Assembly (NCBI GenBank): GCA_031213475.1
Contig: JARUPZ010000034.1
Coordinates: 4,776,940-4,840,939 of the forward strand
Direction: 5' to 3'
DNA length: 64,000 nt
From: Nereocystis luetkeana
Taxonomy: Eukaryota > Sar > Phaeophyceae > Laminariales > Laminariaceae
This document shows positions 12,301 through 21,349 of the stretch, piece after piece; position 1 is the first letter of the stretch, and every line of letters begins with the position of its first letter. The position numbers and the translations under genes were made by a program. Below the pieces are notes generated by a model. That model saw only the letters and a program-made list of their open reading frames with translations. It was not told where the DNA came from and ran no database searches.

Positions 12301-13441
12301 CCTGCCGTAAGGCTGGTCGCGCCTCAATTCTGGTCACGCCGCGCCCCGCCCCGCGCCTCGTTTTGTTTTCCAATTTCGCAAAAAGAGATGTTTTGTGTGC
12401 GTTGTATTTTTACCTGAAAAAAAAAGGTGTGTGCTGGGCACTTTATGGAAGGGCCAGTCGCCCGAAAAGATGGAGAGGAATCGTCGCGCGGGACCTGGTG
12501 AGTGGTGTCACCGTAACCGTCGTTCTGGTGTAACCGTCGTTCTGGTGTAACCGTCGTTTGGTGTAACCGTTGTTTGGTGTTGGCCGTTGTTTGGTGAAAT
12601 CGCCGTTTGGCCGATTAGTCGGTCCCGTTTGGTGTACTACTGCCACTGCTATTACTGCTGTTACTACTACGACTACTACTACCGCTACTACTACTACTAT
12701 TACTACTACTACTACTGCTGCTACTACTATTACGGGGGACCATAGTTAGTAGGACCTATGGTATACATAAAAACCTATATATTTAACCATTTTTACTCAC
12801 AATATTTGGTCCTACTAACTATGGTCCCCCGTTATACTACTACCACTACTACTACTTCTACTATTTACGGTGGACCATAGTAAATAGGGCCAACTATGGC
12901 TATTAAAGATAGTAAAAATAGGAAATATATACTCAGTAGTTTTTTGTGTGTACCGCAGGTCCCATTCACTATGATCCCCCGTAATACTACCACTACTACT
13001 ATTACGGGGGACCATAGTTAACAGGACCTATGGTACACATAAAAACCTATATGTTTAACCATTTCTACTAACAACATTTGGTCCTGGTAACTATGGCCCC
13101 CCCCGGTAATAGTACAATACTGCACTACAGTACTGTTAACCCTTTTAGGACTGCAGTATCGTTTTGGGGACAGTTGGGGAAAACATACTTGGAGGTTGAG
13201 TGGATTGTCCCCAAAACGGGACTGGAGTTCTAAAGGGGTTAATAATACTCCTACTGCCAATACTATCGCTGCCGATGCGCTACGGACTGATTTATTTCCC
13301 ATCCGCGTCGACCGTCCCCAAGGTATGAGCCTCATAAACCGCTCGGTACATCACCTGCAGTGGATGATCGCCAAAGCAACCGACCTCTTGGACGAGCTGG
13401 ACGAGCTGGATAAGCTGAAAATAACTGAAAAAGCTGGATGA
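3447..13441 (+). CDS. Gene 1: APH-fold (EcKinase/choline-kinase-like) kinase, multi-exon, incomplete model
   Basis: Five exons were found by their similarity to the aminoglycoside phosphotransferase/choline kinase superfamily, in the order expected for that fold. Exon 1 has IPSSVFVKRIVCKELP (ATP-binding Lys region) and exon 2 has SYRAEATFFQTL (the conserved Glu helix) and APRVLWV. Exon 4 has LHASFW, then the Brenner-type catalytic loop LVHGDLKTWNAFF and the metal motif VKFIDWQ. Exon 5 has GLAAADVAYVICTS, and the last exon has NRSVHHLQWMIAKATDLL. Exon 1 to exon 2 joins in phase to give KWR-TSVASYR, and exon 4 to exon 5 joins in phase 0 to give IDWQ-WCGEGL. Missing are a short exon between 4635 and 8956 and one between 11801 and 13323. 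The substrate cannot be read from sequence; it is probably a small hydroxyl or amino metabolite. Phosphotransfer using ATP is the family role. Repeats fill the introns. Confidence 0.75.
4358..4635 (+). CDS. Gene 1 exon 2
   Basis: Acceptor AACGCAG|GACAAG. It adds one base to complete the Arg codon from exon 1, then reads TSVASYRAEATFFQTLADS and APRVLWVHVDDRRYG. A Gly/Glu-rich linker follows, then EALRESSFMMITG, matching the strand that leads to the hinge of the family. The proposed donor is ACCG|GTGGGT; the 3' boundary is less certain than the 5' one. Confidence 0.65.
4737..4800 (+). pseudogene. Duplicated tail of gene 1 exon 2
   Basis: GAAGAGGTGCAGGCGCTGCG and the following bases repeat the exon 2 tail at 4590-4640. 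The translation is EEVQALRESSCAMT against EEIEALRESSFMMIT. It lies in the following intron, after a G-rich tract. It is either a decayed partial exon duplication or an alternative exon. Confidence 0.5.
5544..5636. mobile_element. MITE-B copy 1
   Basis: Foldback with arms CGCAGTCCCGCTTTGGGGAC and GTCCCCAAAACGGGACTGC around a short centre (ACCACTCATATTCTAAGTAG). It is about 93 bases and non-coding. Confidence 0.8.
5658..5880. mobile_element. MITE-B copy 2, split by a MITE-A
   Basis: The left arm (5658-5711, GGGACTGCAGTCCGG...GACAAAC) and right arm (5823-5880, TTAGAATTTGAGTG...GCGGTCCTAAACGGG) are halves of one MITE-B. The MITE-A at 5714-5822 sits between them. Confidence 0.8.
5714..5822. mobile_element. 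MITE-A copy, nested in MITE-B
   Basis: TIRs TACGGGGGGCCATAGTAAATAGG and the inverse ending CCACCCGTAATA. The interior has the family phrase AGATATTGTTAG and AGGTTTTTGTGTGTACCA. Confidence 0.9.
6012..6172. repeat. Minisatellite, ~37-bp unit
   Basis: Four to five units of AGGATGTTAGCCTAACATCTGATTTCAGATTG-like sequence, diverged from each other at a few positions. The core TAGCCTAACATC is common to most. Intron of gene 1. Confidence 0.8.
6583..6821. mobile_element. Foldback element family F, copy 1
   Basis: Left end CATTCTTGTCGGAGAGC and right end CTCTCCGATAAGAATG are inverted repeats of about 27 bases with A-run extensions. The interior is AT-rich with TTCCAGAAATTCC. Relatives are at 44760-45058 and 59357-59611. 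Confidence 0.7.
7131..7245. mobile_element. MITE-A copy with CCAGG insertion
   Basis: Ends TATTACGAGGGACC and GGTCCCCCGTAATA. The right arm reads GGTCCTACCAGGTATTAAC where other copies read GGTCCTATTAAC. This is CCAGG plus a duplicated TA. Confidence 0.9.
7360..7560. repeat. Pyrimidine tract (CCCTCCC-rich)
   Basis: About 200 bases of almost pure C/T on the plus strand, in intron sequence of gene 1. Open frames here (Pro/Ser one way, Gly/Glu the other) follow from composition only. Confidence 0.7.
7680..8160. repeat. Degenerate GGGTTG/GGGTTTG repeat
   Basis: Roughly 480 bases of G/T-rich sequence built from GGGTTGG, GGGTTTGG and GGCTTGG words. It is telomere-like in composition but without a fixed 6- or 7-base unit. 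It lies in the intron before exon 4. Confidence 0.6.
8440..8830 (+). repeat. Repeat family C, copy 1 (right end)
   Basis: GTGGCCACACCGGAAAGCAG..., GATGAAGCTCACCCTTCATG, GCGCTTCGCGCTTGG, CGTGCTCCGTCCCGGCGTTG and the terminal CTCCTATCGAGTACACC parallel 26520-26835 step by step. One difference is TACATACCAGGTAGTA here against TACATAGTA in the other copy: a CCAGG insertion. Confidence 0.75.
8956..9987 (+). CDS. Gene 1 exon 4: catalytic loop of kinase
   Basis: Acceptor AAAAG|GTGGGTGC. It begins VGALDVERAKAALSAAAHLHASFWP, the helix that ends in the family's LHA-W signature. A long Ala run then a Ser run (CAG/GCA repeats 9112-9372) form an insertion. After a conserved stretch (LEGEYRELLRRF) and a second Gly-rich insertion come RTLVHGDLKTWNAFF (catalytic Asp in HGD, Asn five residues later) and GGRVKFIDWQ (metal-binding Asp). 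Donor CAG|GTGAGG after 9987, phase 0. Homopolymers make the exon about twice the usual length for this part. Confidence 0.8.
9112..9372. repeat. CAG/GCA trinucleotide arrays inside exon 4
   Basis: Two main runs, 9112-9170 and 9322-9372, with interrupted GCA/AGC between. They are read as poly-Ala and poly-Ser. The frame stays open through both, which supports translation. Confidence 0.85.
10268..10315 (+). pseudogene. Decayed copy of gene 1 exon 5 start (a)
   Basis: TTTCAG|TGGTGCGGAAAAGGG... matches the true exon 5 start, CAG|TGGTGCGGGGAAGGG. Translation WCGKGLAAEEVATP against WCGEGLAAADVAYV. After about 45 bases it runs into C-rich intron sequence. It retains an acceptor but no usable exon body. 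Confidence 0.7.
10436..10488 (+). pseudogene. Decayed copy of gene 1 exon 5 start (b)
   Basis: GCCAG|TCGCACGGAGAAGGG... translates SHGEGLTAAEIAHVPHY, a third version of WCGEGLAAADVAYVICT. It is followed by CCCC-rich sequence, as in copy a. With the real exon at 11485, it makes three tandem versions about 170 and 1050 bases apart. Confidence 0.65.
10556..10650 (-). mobile_element. LINE 3'-end fragment
   Basis: CACATTAACTCA, AGTCCGTGGCCACAG and ACAGGCTCCAATAACTCTG match the 3' end of LINE copy 1 (178-237), with an A/T run outside it. It is diverged, so it is an old or subfamily copy, or a SINE sharing the LINE tail. Confidence 0.65.
11209..11318. mobile_element. MITE-A copy, intact
   Basis: TATTACGGGGGACCATAG at left and CTATGGTCCCCCGTAATA at right, nearly perfect TIRs. 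The interior is in the orientation GGACCTATGGTATACAT...CAATATTTGGTCC. It lies in the gene 1 intron before exon 5. Confidence 0.95.
11485..11801 (+). CDS. Gene 1 exon 5
   Basis: Acceptor CCCCCAG|TGGTGC. Continues from IDWQ as WCGEGLAAADVAYVICTSLEP, the conserved helix after the metal site. Then LAHYHAELSAGLERRF, a Gly/Val/Asp low-complexity insertion, and YTFEQFLDDYRVSFLDYMR. The proposed donor is AG|GTGCGA; a G-run follows directly, as after other donors in this window. Confidence 0.7.
11985..12175 (-). repeat. Repeat family C terminus, inverted orientation
   Basis: GTGCTCGATCTCATG...GGCCGTAGTCGTATGACC...GGGTTTTCACCGACCAGG is the reverse complement of the end of copies at 8.7 and 26.8 kb. 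It is followed by a related end (TTTGACCATTGACCACGCATCCCTTT) also seen at 19755-19815 and 63750-63820. Confidence 0.65.
12728..12836. mobile_element. MITE-A copy in (TAC)n
   Basis: TATTACGGGGGACCATAG...CTATGGTCCCCCGTTATA, flanked on both sides by CTACTAC. Confidence 0.95.
12863..12986. mobile_element. MITE-A copy in (TAC)n, diverged
   Basis: TATTTACGGTGGACCATAG...CTATGATCCCCCGTAATA. The interior has extra bases (GGCTATTAAAGATAG), making it longer than its neighbours. Confidence 0.85.
13000..13112. mobile_element. MITE-A copy in (TAC)n
   Basis: TATTACGGGGGACCATAG...CTATGGCCCCCCCCGGTAATA. Third member of the array, same interior orientation as the first. Confidence 0.9.
13137..13242. mobile_element. 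MITE-B copy 3
   Basis: TTAACCCTTTTAGGACTGC...TTCTAAAGGGGTTAA, with arms ATCGTTTTGGGGACA and TGTCCCCAAAACGGGACTGG. It lies immediately before the last gene 1 exon. Confidence 0.85.
13323..13441 (+). CDS. Gene 1 candidate last exon
   Basis: Acceptor GTCCCCAAG|GTATGAGC. It reads MSLINRSVHHLQWMIAKATDLLDELDEL, like the C-terminal NRS-helix of EcKinase-like proteins, and then runs into an AGCTG minisatellite with a TGA at 13439-13441. Its phase requires a preceding exon that was not located, so membership in gene 1 is inferred from similarity and position. Confidence 0.45.
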
Positions 13442-13556
13442 GCTGAAAAGAGCTGTAAAAGCTGGACGAGCTGCACGACCTGAAAAGAGCTGGACGAGAG
13501 TTATGAGCTGAAAAGAGCTGGACGAGCTGAAACAGCTGGATGAGCTGAATGAGCTC
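13375..13556. repeat. AGCTGGACG/AGCTGAAAAG minisatellite
   Basis: Repeats of GAGCTGGACGAGCTG and AAAGAGCTG with unit lengths of 9-19 bases. They overlap the end of the candidate last exon of gene 1. Confidence 0.75.
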
Positions 13557-14094
13557 AATACTCTAAACGCCCGACCAAGACGTTAGAGAGCTGACCACGT
13601 GTAGTGGTTCTGCCGTGCACGTATATCTGGCAGTTTTCAGGCATGGTTGTCACGACTGAAAAATTTGCGAACAAAAATATTGGAAGGCGTTAATCCAGGG
13701 GATGGACCACTATCACCCCCGGTCCGGGGAAAAAAATGGGGTTGTTTCATTTATATACAGAGTCATTTCCCACCAGGGACTATTTTTTTTTTAATTTCGC
13801 GAACGGCAAGCATTTTTGCGATCGGCGTGCGGATTTTGCGAGCGCGAGCGTAGTACGTACGTACGGTGCGTGTTACGCGTAACGCGCATCCCTGGTTGTT
13901 ATCGCTTTGGGACGTGCCCGGAAACCGTTTTCGCGCGGTCTTAACGGAGGGAAAAAGGTGACGATAAAAAATAAAAATAAAAATCCCCGGGCGGTTGTCA
14001 CCACGACTCCTAGTCCTCTAGGGGGGTCGTTGGGTCAGGTCAACATCCTCACGCCCCCGAGGTAGGAGCAGCAGCAGCTATTACGCGGGACCAT

Positions 14095-14208
14095 GTTACG
14101 GGGGACCATAGTAAATAGGACCTAATATTGTCGGTAACAATAGCGAAGTATATAGGTTTTCGTGTGTACCGCAGGCCCTATTCACTATCATGGTCTCCCC
14201 GTAATAGT
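14095..14208. mobile_element. MITE-A copy with doubled left end
   Basis: TTACGCGGGACCATG is directly followed by a second TTACGGGGGACCATAG start. The right end is ATGGTCTCCCCGTAATA. The duplicated end suggests two insertions at the same place or a partial gain. Confidence 0.85.
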
Positions 14209-14304
14209 AAAATAGGACCAAAATATTGGCAGGGAAACATACCAGGTACAGGCTTTTGTGTGTACCGCAGGCCCTGTTCACTATCATGGTCTCCCCGTAT
14301 TAAT
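14203..14304. mobile_element. MITE-A copy sharing an end with its neighbour
   Basis: Begins in the GTAATAG end of the previous copy (AATAGTAAAATAGGACC) and ends ATGGTCTCCCCGTATTAATA. CATACCAGGTACAGG replaces CATACAGG: a CCAGG plus TA insertion at about 14250-14262. Confidence 0.8.
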
Positions 14305-16020
14305 AGGTCTGCTGTTTGCAGCGGGAACGACGGTTTAAATGGGCACGCGCCACTTTTTTTTTGTACGTGGAAGTGTGGTGGCCTTGACCCTTTTTTTTTT
14401 CGGGGGGGGGGGGAGGGTAAACTACAATCCTGTTTTGGGGTTAAAACTAGAACAGGTAGGTAGAATTTGAGTGGGTTTGTCCCCAGAAACGAGACTGCCG
14501 TCCTAAGAGGGCTATAAGTTTGGCTTTTGGTTTTTTACCAATCCGCCGGGGGACGAAACTTTTTTTTTTCCTATTCGCATCAGGATAAATAAAGCTCTTG
14601 TCAATCCACCGGAGGATGAGGCAGGATAAAATGAAATGGATGAAAAAAAACGATGTTTTCACGGCATCTTCCGGCCACAGGAATAATAAGAGACGGAGCG
14701 CGGGGGCCTGCTGAGTTTTTTTTCGGGGGGATGATTCGTTTTTCGCCATTTATACTTCAGCGTTGATAAGTTGCGGTAGATTAATTGTACGAACAAACCC
14801 CACCGCGCGGCATTATTGACCACTCTGTGTCCGGTAATATATTACCCATTTGGTATCTGACATGAGAGTGAAGCGTTTTTTGTATGCTCGGCCATAGTGG
14901 TGCGTTATACGGCTTACACCCTGATCCGAGGATTGAGCCCCATCCCTCCCGGGTGCGGCAGAACCTCGATATTACCCCAGCCAATATTACCCCAGCCAAT
15001 CAGCGATGGGTATTCGATCGTATTTTTTTTTCACCTTGGTATGCAGCTGAGTACCACTTTGTCCCGATATATAATATGATCGTTTGCATGAAGCGCTCCA
15101 CCTCCGCTCCACATCCGATGTTGAATCAGAATTCACGAAATAACTGATCAAGAAATCACGAATACCTGGCCCAGCGAGCGACCGCTGTCCAGGTGCAAGC
15201 CACGGGCCCTGTCTGTTCGCGTGTTCTACCGGTCTGCCAGAACCGTTCCGTGCGGTATCCACTTTGCAGTCCCACAAGCGCGATCAACCAAACAGTGCCC
15301 GCTGCTGCTGTCGAAGTAAACTACGTACTACCGATATGTACTCAGCCGAAGAATGTGAACCATAACGCCTAATTAATTCTCTCTACAACAACAAACTCCA
15401 GATTATTACAATATCGGTTCCCGATCTCTAATAACCTTTTCCATTGTACACTATTTTTTTTCAACAGAACGCCCCTGATATACAAGGACAGACTGGTATA
15501 GGTGGGTGGTACCTTTACAGCAGGCTGTATAGGTCGCCTGTGAGTCCCGGTCGGGCAATCAATGGGGGCTAGTACTACTGAGTCGTTCGTGCGGGCTATT
15601 TTTTTTCTAGATATTTTTCTCTTTTGGTCAGTGCTTTATCCGACGCGGGGGTCGATGACGATCAAGGGGGGGGGGGGGGGGGAAGGCCGGGGGGAGGCTG
15701 GCATGTACGAGTAGCTATATACCGTGTGACAAAGACGACAAATATTAGCATACGCCCCCGCCCCCCTCAGACGATTTCCAACGCTTTCGGTTTTTTTTAA
15801 AACGGGTAGATCAGAGTGTAAACGCCGAGCGACGTGTCTATAATATCTGATCTGTGGAAAGAGGCGTGTGCTGTGCGCTGCGATAGAGAGGGGTAAGCAA
15901 GTGTAGCACTTCTTCTTTTTTTGTTTGCCTTCGGAGGCAATATTTCGGACGGACGGGGGCGCTCCTTGAGGGCACCGAGGGTCTTGCCCGGTGTGTCGTT
16001 CGCGTTGCACAATAGGTTCG
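14305..16020. other. Intergenic stretch without recognised gene
   Basis: A MITE-B right half is at 14461-14515 (TAGAATTTGAGTG...GCCGTCCTAAGAGGG). Homopolymer C and G runs occur at 14390-14415 and 15667-15690. No open frame has recognisable protein similarity, and no splice-consistent series was found. Confidence 0.6.
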
Positions 16021-16027
16021 TTCGCAC

Positions 16028-16060
<33 letters not shown>

Positions 16061-16190
16061 TTACGGGGGACCATAGTTAACAGGACCTATGGTACACATA
16101 AAAAACTATATGTTTACCCATTTTTACTAACAATATTTGGTCCTGTTAACTATGGCCCCCCGTAATACTACTACTACTACTACTACTGTT
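16021..16190. repeat. (CTA)n array with MITE-A inside
   Basis: CTACTACTACTACTAC at 16028-16068 and again from 16168. The element at 16069-16168 interrupts it with a TA duplication. Confidence 0.85.
16069..16168. mobile_element. MITE-A copy in (CTA)n
   Basis: TATTACGGGGGACCATAG...TATGGCCCCCCGTAATA. The flanks on both sides are CTACTACTA, so the insertion point and TA duplication can be read directly. Confidence 0.95.
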
Positions 16191-16236
16191 GTACCAGTAC
16201 GTAGGCCTGTGGGAGCTTTCGTCGGGTGGCGCCCAC

Positions 16237-16349
16237 TATTACGGGGGACCATAGTTTATAGGACCAACTATTGTTGGTAATAATGGTCAAGTATATTGGT
16301 TTTTATGTATACCATAGGTCCTATTAACTATGATCCCCCGTAAGAATAG
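16237..16349. mobile_element. MITE-A copy
   Basis: TATTACGGGGGACCATAG...CTATGATCCCCCGTAAGAATA. The interior is in the AACTATTGTTGG...TATACCATAGGTCC orientation. Confidence 0.9.
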
Positions 16350-17230
16350 TAGAGTCCCACTGTGGCGACGAAACACTTGGAAATTATGACCAGATATAGG
16401 TGTAGGTACAGTCGACTGCAGTTGCGCCACTAAAAAGGGGGTGATGAGACTCAATCCCGCATCACCAACCCCAGTTTTGCTTCGTGCCAGGTATATACCA
16501 ACTACTGCTGAAGTGCGTTCATTCTTGTACACATTGATTTGTTTTGGGTCTGCTTAATTTTTTTCTCTTATTTTTTCTTTCACACCTAAAATTGTGCCTG
16601 TAAATAAATACCGGCAATTGCTGTTGTGACATCCATCCTCCCCCCCCCCCCCCGTCCACCGAACGAAGGTTCGGGCAAGCCGACCGAACAAGTCCGATTT
16701 TCTTAAATTTTCTTTCGAACGGAAAATCTTGTCTATTGAGTCATACCGGCATCTAATCCCGCTATCCTCAGACGCGCCCGCCCCCACCCACCCACCCACC
16801 CATCCAACCACCCGCCCGATGTTGAAGATTGCCGATTAGCGTGTGTGCCGACTAGGGGGTGGCTGGTGTGTACTGCTTAGACTCGATTGCCGATGGCCGA
16901 ACAATACATAATGACAGGTAACCGTCTACCAGGTATGAATTTTGGTTGGCAAGCGCAATTCACGAGGAGGTGGGCCTGCGCGAGAAGCTTCAACAGAAGA
17001 GAAGAGAAGACGATGATGAGATGGTGGTGTTACAGCAGGGTACAGCTCTCAGACTCTAAAAAGGGCCCGCGCTCGTTATATCTCTGAGGCCGACTGACCT
17101 GCTGGTTAGGAGTTCGAGAAGCGCCTTCGTGCAGTAATGATCGGGTCACGCATAAAGTGAACCGATGCCATGCAGTATGTAGTAGTTGCAAGCAGCCAGA
17201 GTGAGCAACGGAACAGGCACCACAGACACG
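16350..17230. other. Intergenic stretch without recognised gene
   Basis: Contains a C-run (16640-16655) and CCCACCCA repeats (16780-16805). Nothing else is supported. Confidence 0.5.
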
Positions 17231-17231
17231 A

Positions 17232-17449
17232 TCTCCAGCCCCTTTTTTTATTTTATTATTTTTGCTCATCCCATTATTTATTATCTTCGCACATCCTCTT
17301 ATCTCTCTCCTTCCAACTCGTAACTCAGATCCGGGGTCACATAGCAGGCTCTTCTACCCCCTTTCCGCTATGGTACGTGCCTTCATTTTTATCGCGAGAA
17401 GATTTCAGCCTTTTCTTCCCTCGTCGACTCGCATCGAATTGTGCCTACC
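17232..17449 (-). mobile_element. tRNA-headed SINE, family S, copy 1 (head missing)
   Basis: The body is CTTCGCACATC, AACTCGTAACTCAGATCCGG, GGTACGTGCCTTCATTTTTAT and CGACTCGCATCGAATTGTG, shared with 44129-44484, but the tRNA-like head is absent. A T-rich tail (minus-strand A tail) is on the left. The 5' end is truncated at 17449. Confidence 0.8.
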
Positions 17450-17628
17450 CACCCTTGGGCCCTGGGGGGGGTGGTGACCCCAGGCCACCATTATTAGTCG
17501 AATTTCCTTCGACTTTCCCTCTCGTCAGAAAATCTTGTCTGTTGGGGATCCTCATATCGGCACCATCCGATGAGGCTGCTGTGCCCATCTATTTTCTCGG
17601 CGTTGCCTCTGATAGAAAAACCGCGTCT

Positions 17629-17867
<239 letters not shown>

Positions 17868-18161
17868 AACCATGCCGGCATCTGATCTATATCTGCGCCC
17901 GTTCAGTCAACACCTCGGTGCGTTTCTGTTGAGGCACCCCGCCCGATTGAGTCTGTGATACTTTTTGTAAAGGAGTCGTTCAAACATCGAACCGCGTCTG
18001 TCTGTTGTGATGACTCTCGTCCCACTGCATGCATGTATGGTAGTAAGTAGGCTGCTCTTTTTTTGGATCAACATTTTCTGACCGGCTCGTCTCCTCTAGA
18101 GAGCAACTATACCGGTTGCGATATTTTGAAAAGCAGATGCATATACACTTTAGAACTACAC

Positions 18162-18272
18162 TATTACGGGGGACCATAGTATCTAGGACCAAATATTGTC
18201 AGTAAAAGTAGGTAAATATATGGGTTTTGGTGTGCACCATAGGCCCTATTTACTATGGTCCCCCCGTAATAC
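18162..18272. mobile_element. MITE-A copy
   Basis: TATTACGGGGGACCATAG...CTATGGTCCCCCCGTAATA, with TATCTAGGACC in the left arm. Confidence 0.92.
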
Positions 18273-18275
18273 ATA

Positions 18276-18800
18276 TTAGAGGTGGTACCCTTTTGCCAAA
18301 TACCCTGGTGCTCGCGAGTATTACCTGGCTTGCAAATACCCGTCATAGGTACGAGTAGCACTTCATACTAGCCGAGTATTTGGGACCTGGTTACCCGGGT
18401 ACTCGGGTACCCGGTTGAAATGAGTACCCGGGTACCCGCTGATGTACCTTGGAAATCCCGAAGATGGCAACTTATCCTGCCCTAAATCACGTCCCTGGGT
18501 AGTATTGTTACATAATCTCGAGGAAACCCTTTTCATACTAAAAATGCTGCGTCATGCCTCACATATCGCACCATACTATTGATAAGAGGTGTTGCCTTTT
18601 TGCCAAGTACCCGGGTACTCGCGAGTACTACCCGGCTTGCTATTAAACAATATCCGTCACGGGCACGCGTAATACTTCGTACTCGCCGAGTATTTGTGGG
18701 CCCGTGCACTCGGGTACCCGGCTGTTGGCACTCGGGTGCAGTAGGGGTAGCCGCCGTCTAAACGGGTACTCGGGCACCCGCCAACATAGCCGTAAATACC
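18276..18800. repeat. Duplicated segment rich in GGGTACCC palindromes
   Basis: 18276-18440 and 18583-18790 are diverged copies: GGTGGTACCCTTTTGCCAA against GGTGTTGCCTTTTTGCCAAG, then CTCGCGAGTA, CGGCTTGC, CGAGTATTTG. Both end in runs of CTCGGGTACCCGG, a palindrome able to form hairpins. Confidence 0.7.
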
Positions 18801-19311
18801 CGAAAGCTACCCTGGTATTTTCTTCCCGAAGTTGGCGGACACCCCCGTTCAAGACGTAATCGTCGGGTAGCACCTCCAACACTACGTGTATACATACATA
18901 GCGCACGGAAATGTTGTGGGTCGGGTTTTGCGCGCGAGCAAACTTCTTCCGCGTCATGCTTCGGGTGAGATAGACAGGAAGTATTGAGCTAGTTCCTCAA
19001 GTGAAGAGCTCCAGAAAATAAGCCACCGCCCCCATAGGGGCATTTGCTCTTGTATATATTGTAATGCCGGCATCTATAGTACATGCTGGCGCTATATATA
19101 TCACGGCACTAGGGAGGAGGGGGGGGGCATCGGGGCCCTTGAAGGTCCCCCCCCTGGGCATTCCATCCCGCTCGGCCGCCGCCGCTGCTGATGAAACACT
19201 TGTTCTCGTTTTCTGTTCCTCTTACTGATACTATAGTGACAGCGAGAGCCTAGCCGAGGCCTTCCATCACAAACCCGACCCCGGGGTATCAACACAGCCC
19301 TTCTCCATCCA

Positions 19312-19980
19312 CCCTTACGTGAAAGGGAAAACATCAAAAAGCCATCTACTCAAGGGTTGTGGGCGAGGGGGGGGGGGGTTCCCCCCCAATCCCCCCACAC
19401 CCACCTGCGCCTTACGTGAAGAAATACACAGACAGTACCATCTGCTCCGGGGGGGGGGAGGGGGGTCGCCCACACTCCACCCCCCTCCACCCGCCTTTAC
19501 GTGAACAAAAACTACACCATAACCATCTACTGCGGGATAGGGGGGGGGGGGGGGGGGGGGATCCCACAGCCAGCCAGCCACCAACCCCCCCTCCACCCGC
19601 CCGCTTTACGTGCAGAAGAGACAAAAAGAACCATAATTCACTCCAAGGAGGGGGGGGGGGACTATACCCAACCCCCCCCCCCCTCTCCATCGGTCCTTGC
19701 GTGAAGAAAGTACTAAAACAACATGCTACTTACTTACTCTGGGGGCGTACGTACTCGTACGTTGCTCCGTCTCGAAAGGGGTGCGTGGTCAATGGTCAAA
19801 TGACTTAAGAGAAGCAACAAATGAGTAGCCCCTCCCCCCACCCCCCCCCCCCCCCCCCCTCTCCATCGGTCCCTTGCGTGAAGAAAGTACTAAAACAACC
19901 AGCTACTTACTTACTCTGGGGGCATACGTACTCGTTCGTTGCTTGCCTCGGGTAATTTTTGACCATATTCGGCCACGCAT
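19312..19980. repeat. Tandem repeat with TTACGTGAA starts and G-run/C-run centre
   Basis: Units start near 19315, 19413, 19497, 19607, 19696 and 19875. Each has T(T/A)(A/G)CGTGAAGAAA-ACA--ACC, then CATCTACT-, then a G-run and usually a C-run before the next unit. The last two units carry an end similar to repeat C (GCGTGGTCAATGGTCAAATG). Confidence 0.7.
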
Positions 19981-20224
19981 CCCTTTCTCTTTCGAGAAGG
20001 AGGAAGACCACCGTTCCTACTCTTGCCAGAGACACCTGCAACATATGGACGCTCTTCTACTTCGGGAGGGGGGAGGGGGGGGGGGGGGGGGGGGGGGAGG
20101 GGGGGGCGGGGAAGGCATCCTCCCAACCCCCCCCCCCCGCCCACCTACCCGCTTTCTGCGAAAACAAAAACATGAAAAAAAAACATGTGTGTAAGAGTAG
20201 TAGGGATCTACTGCCGAGTGTGGT

Positions 20225-20620
20225 GCTACCTGGGTACCATGCCTGGGTATGTTGGTCATACTGTATGTACCCCAGCAGATACTCGGGGGTACCTCTACTC
20301 TTGTGTAACCTGGGCACCATACCTGGTTACGGGTGGTCATACCCGAGTAGGCACCCGGGTACACGTCTACTCCGGGGTACCCTCTCGCCCGAGTACCATC
20401 GAACGTGGTCATGTTTGTCGTACCGAGTACCATCGAACATGGTCATGTTGGTCATACCGAGTACATCAAACCTGGTCATGTTCGGTCATACCGAGTGCAT
20501 CAAACCTGGTCATGTTGGTCATACCGAGTACATCAAACCTGGTCATGTTTGGTCATACCGAGTACATCAAGGGTTTAACGTAACGCCTGCTCTGGGGTAC
20601 CCCAAGGATCAAATATGGTT
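20225..20620. repeat. Minisatellite, GTCATACCGAGTACATCAAACCTGG type
   Basis: Five or more units of about 33-36 bases (20405-20575) with the core GTCATACCGAGTA and AACCTGGTCATGTT. They are preceded by more degenerate GGGTACC-containing versions. Confidence 0.75.
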
Positions 20621-20699
20621 ACGTTGTGTGGTCACACCCAAGCAGTATCCCGGTGAATCCAGAGTGTACGATACGTGTACAGATATATATATACCATAA

Positions 20700-21345
20700 G
20701 GAACAAAAACCTTCCCCCCTTGGTCACCCCTCCCACGAATCAATCTGCTGGTTCTAAAAAACCTGGCATATCGTATCTCGACTCACCCGACAAGAACTGG
20801 AACCATACCTACGGTGCGCGATACCGTCTATGGTTATTTAATCTCTCATGCTACTCATACCGCAACGGTAGACGTACGTACGCTCTACGAGTACCTACCT
20901 CCTACTTCCTACCTGCCTAGAACAAAGCAGCCATTGATTGATTGATCACAGAAAAAAAAATGATGAAACGGGACAATGATTGGTTGCAAAAATATGTAAA
21001 AAAAAATCCGCACGCCCTCTCGACCCCTTCCCTCCCTCCCCCCCCCCCGCCCCACGACAGCGATTGGCTAAAACAAAAATAGCGATGACCGGTTGGTCTA
21101 AACTCGAATCGAGTCCGCCCGCGCCAATTATCGATCTTTGTCTCGCCGAAAACCACCGAACAACGACTGCTCCGTACCATTTTTTTTACGGAAGTAAGCC
21201 GGCGATTTTTTTTTTCGTCGGACAGACGGTACTGACTACTGCTGTGGTAGGTAGAGTAGGTGGGTCCTTCCGCTTTATTCAACCCCCCCCCCCCCCCCCG
21301 CCCCCCCGACCCCCCCCCCGAAGAAGAACGCCCATCACGTTTTTC
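20700..21345. other. Intergenic stretch without recognised gene
   Basis: Mostly unique-looking sequence with a C-run (21280-21320). No gene supported. Confidence 0.5.
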
Positions 21346-21349
21346 CTGC

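Larger units (their letters stand above)
12645..13140. repeat. (TAC)n microsatellite carrying three MITE-A copies
   Basis: CTACTACTAC tracts at 12650-12727, 12836-12862 and 12983-13000 are pieces of one array. They are separated by MITE-A insertions whose TA target falls within the TAC unit. Confidence 0.8.

Noticed and set aside
12815..13140. Tn7-like or other large mobile island
   Set aside because: Only short MITE-A copies in a microsatellite; no genes inside.
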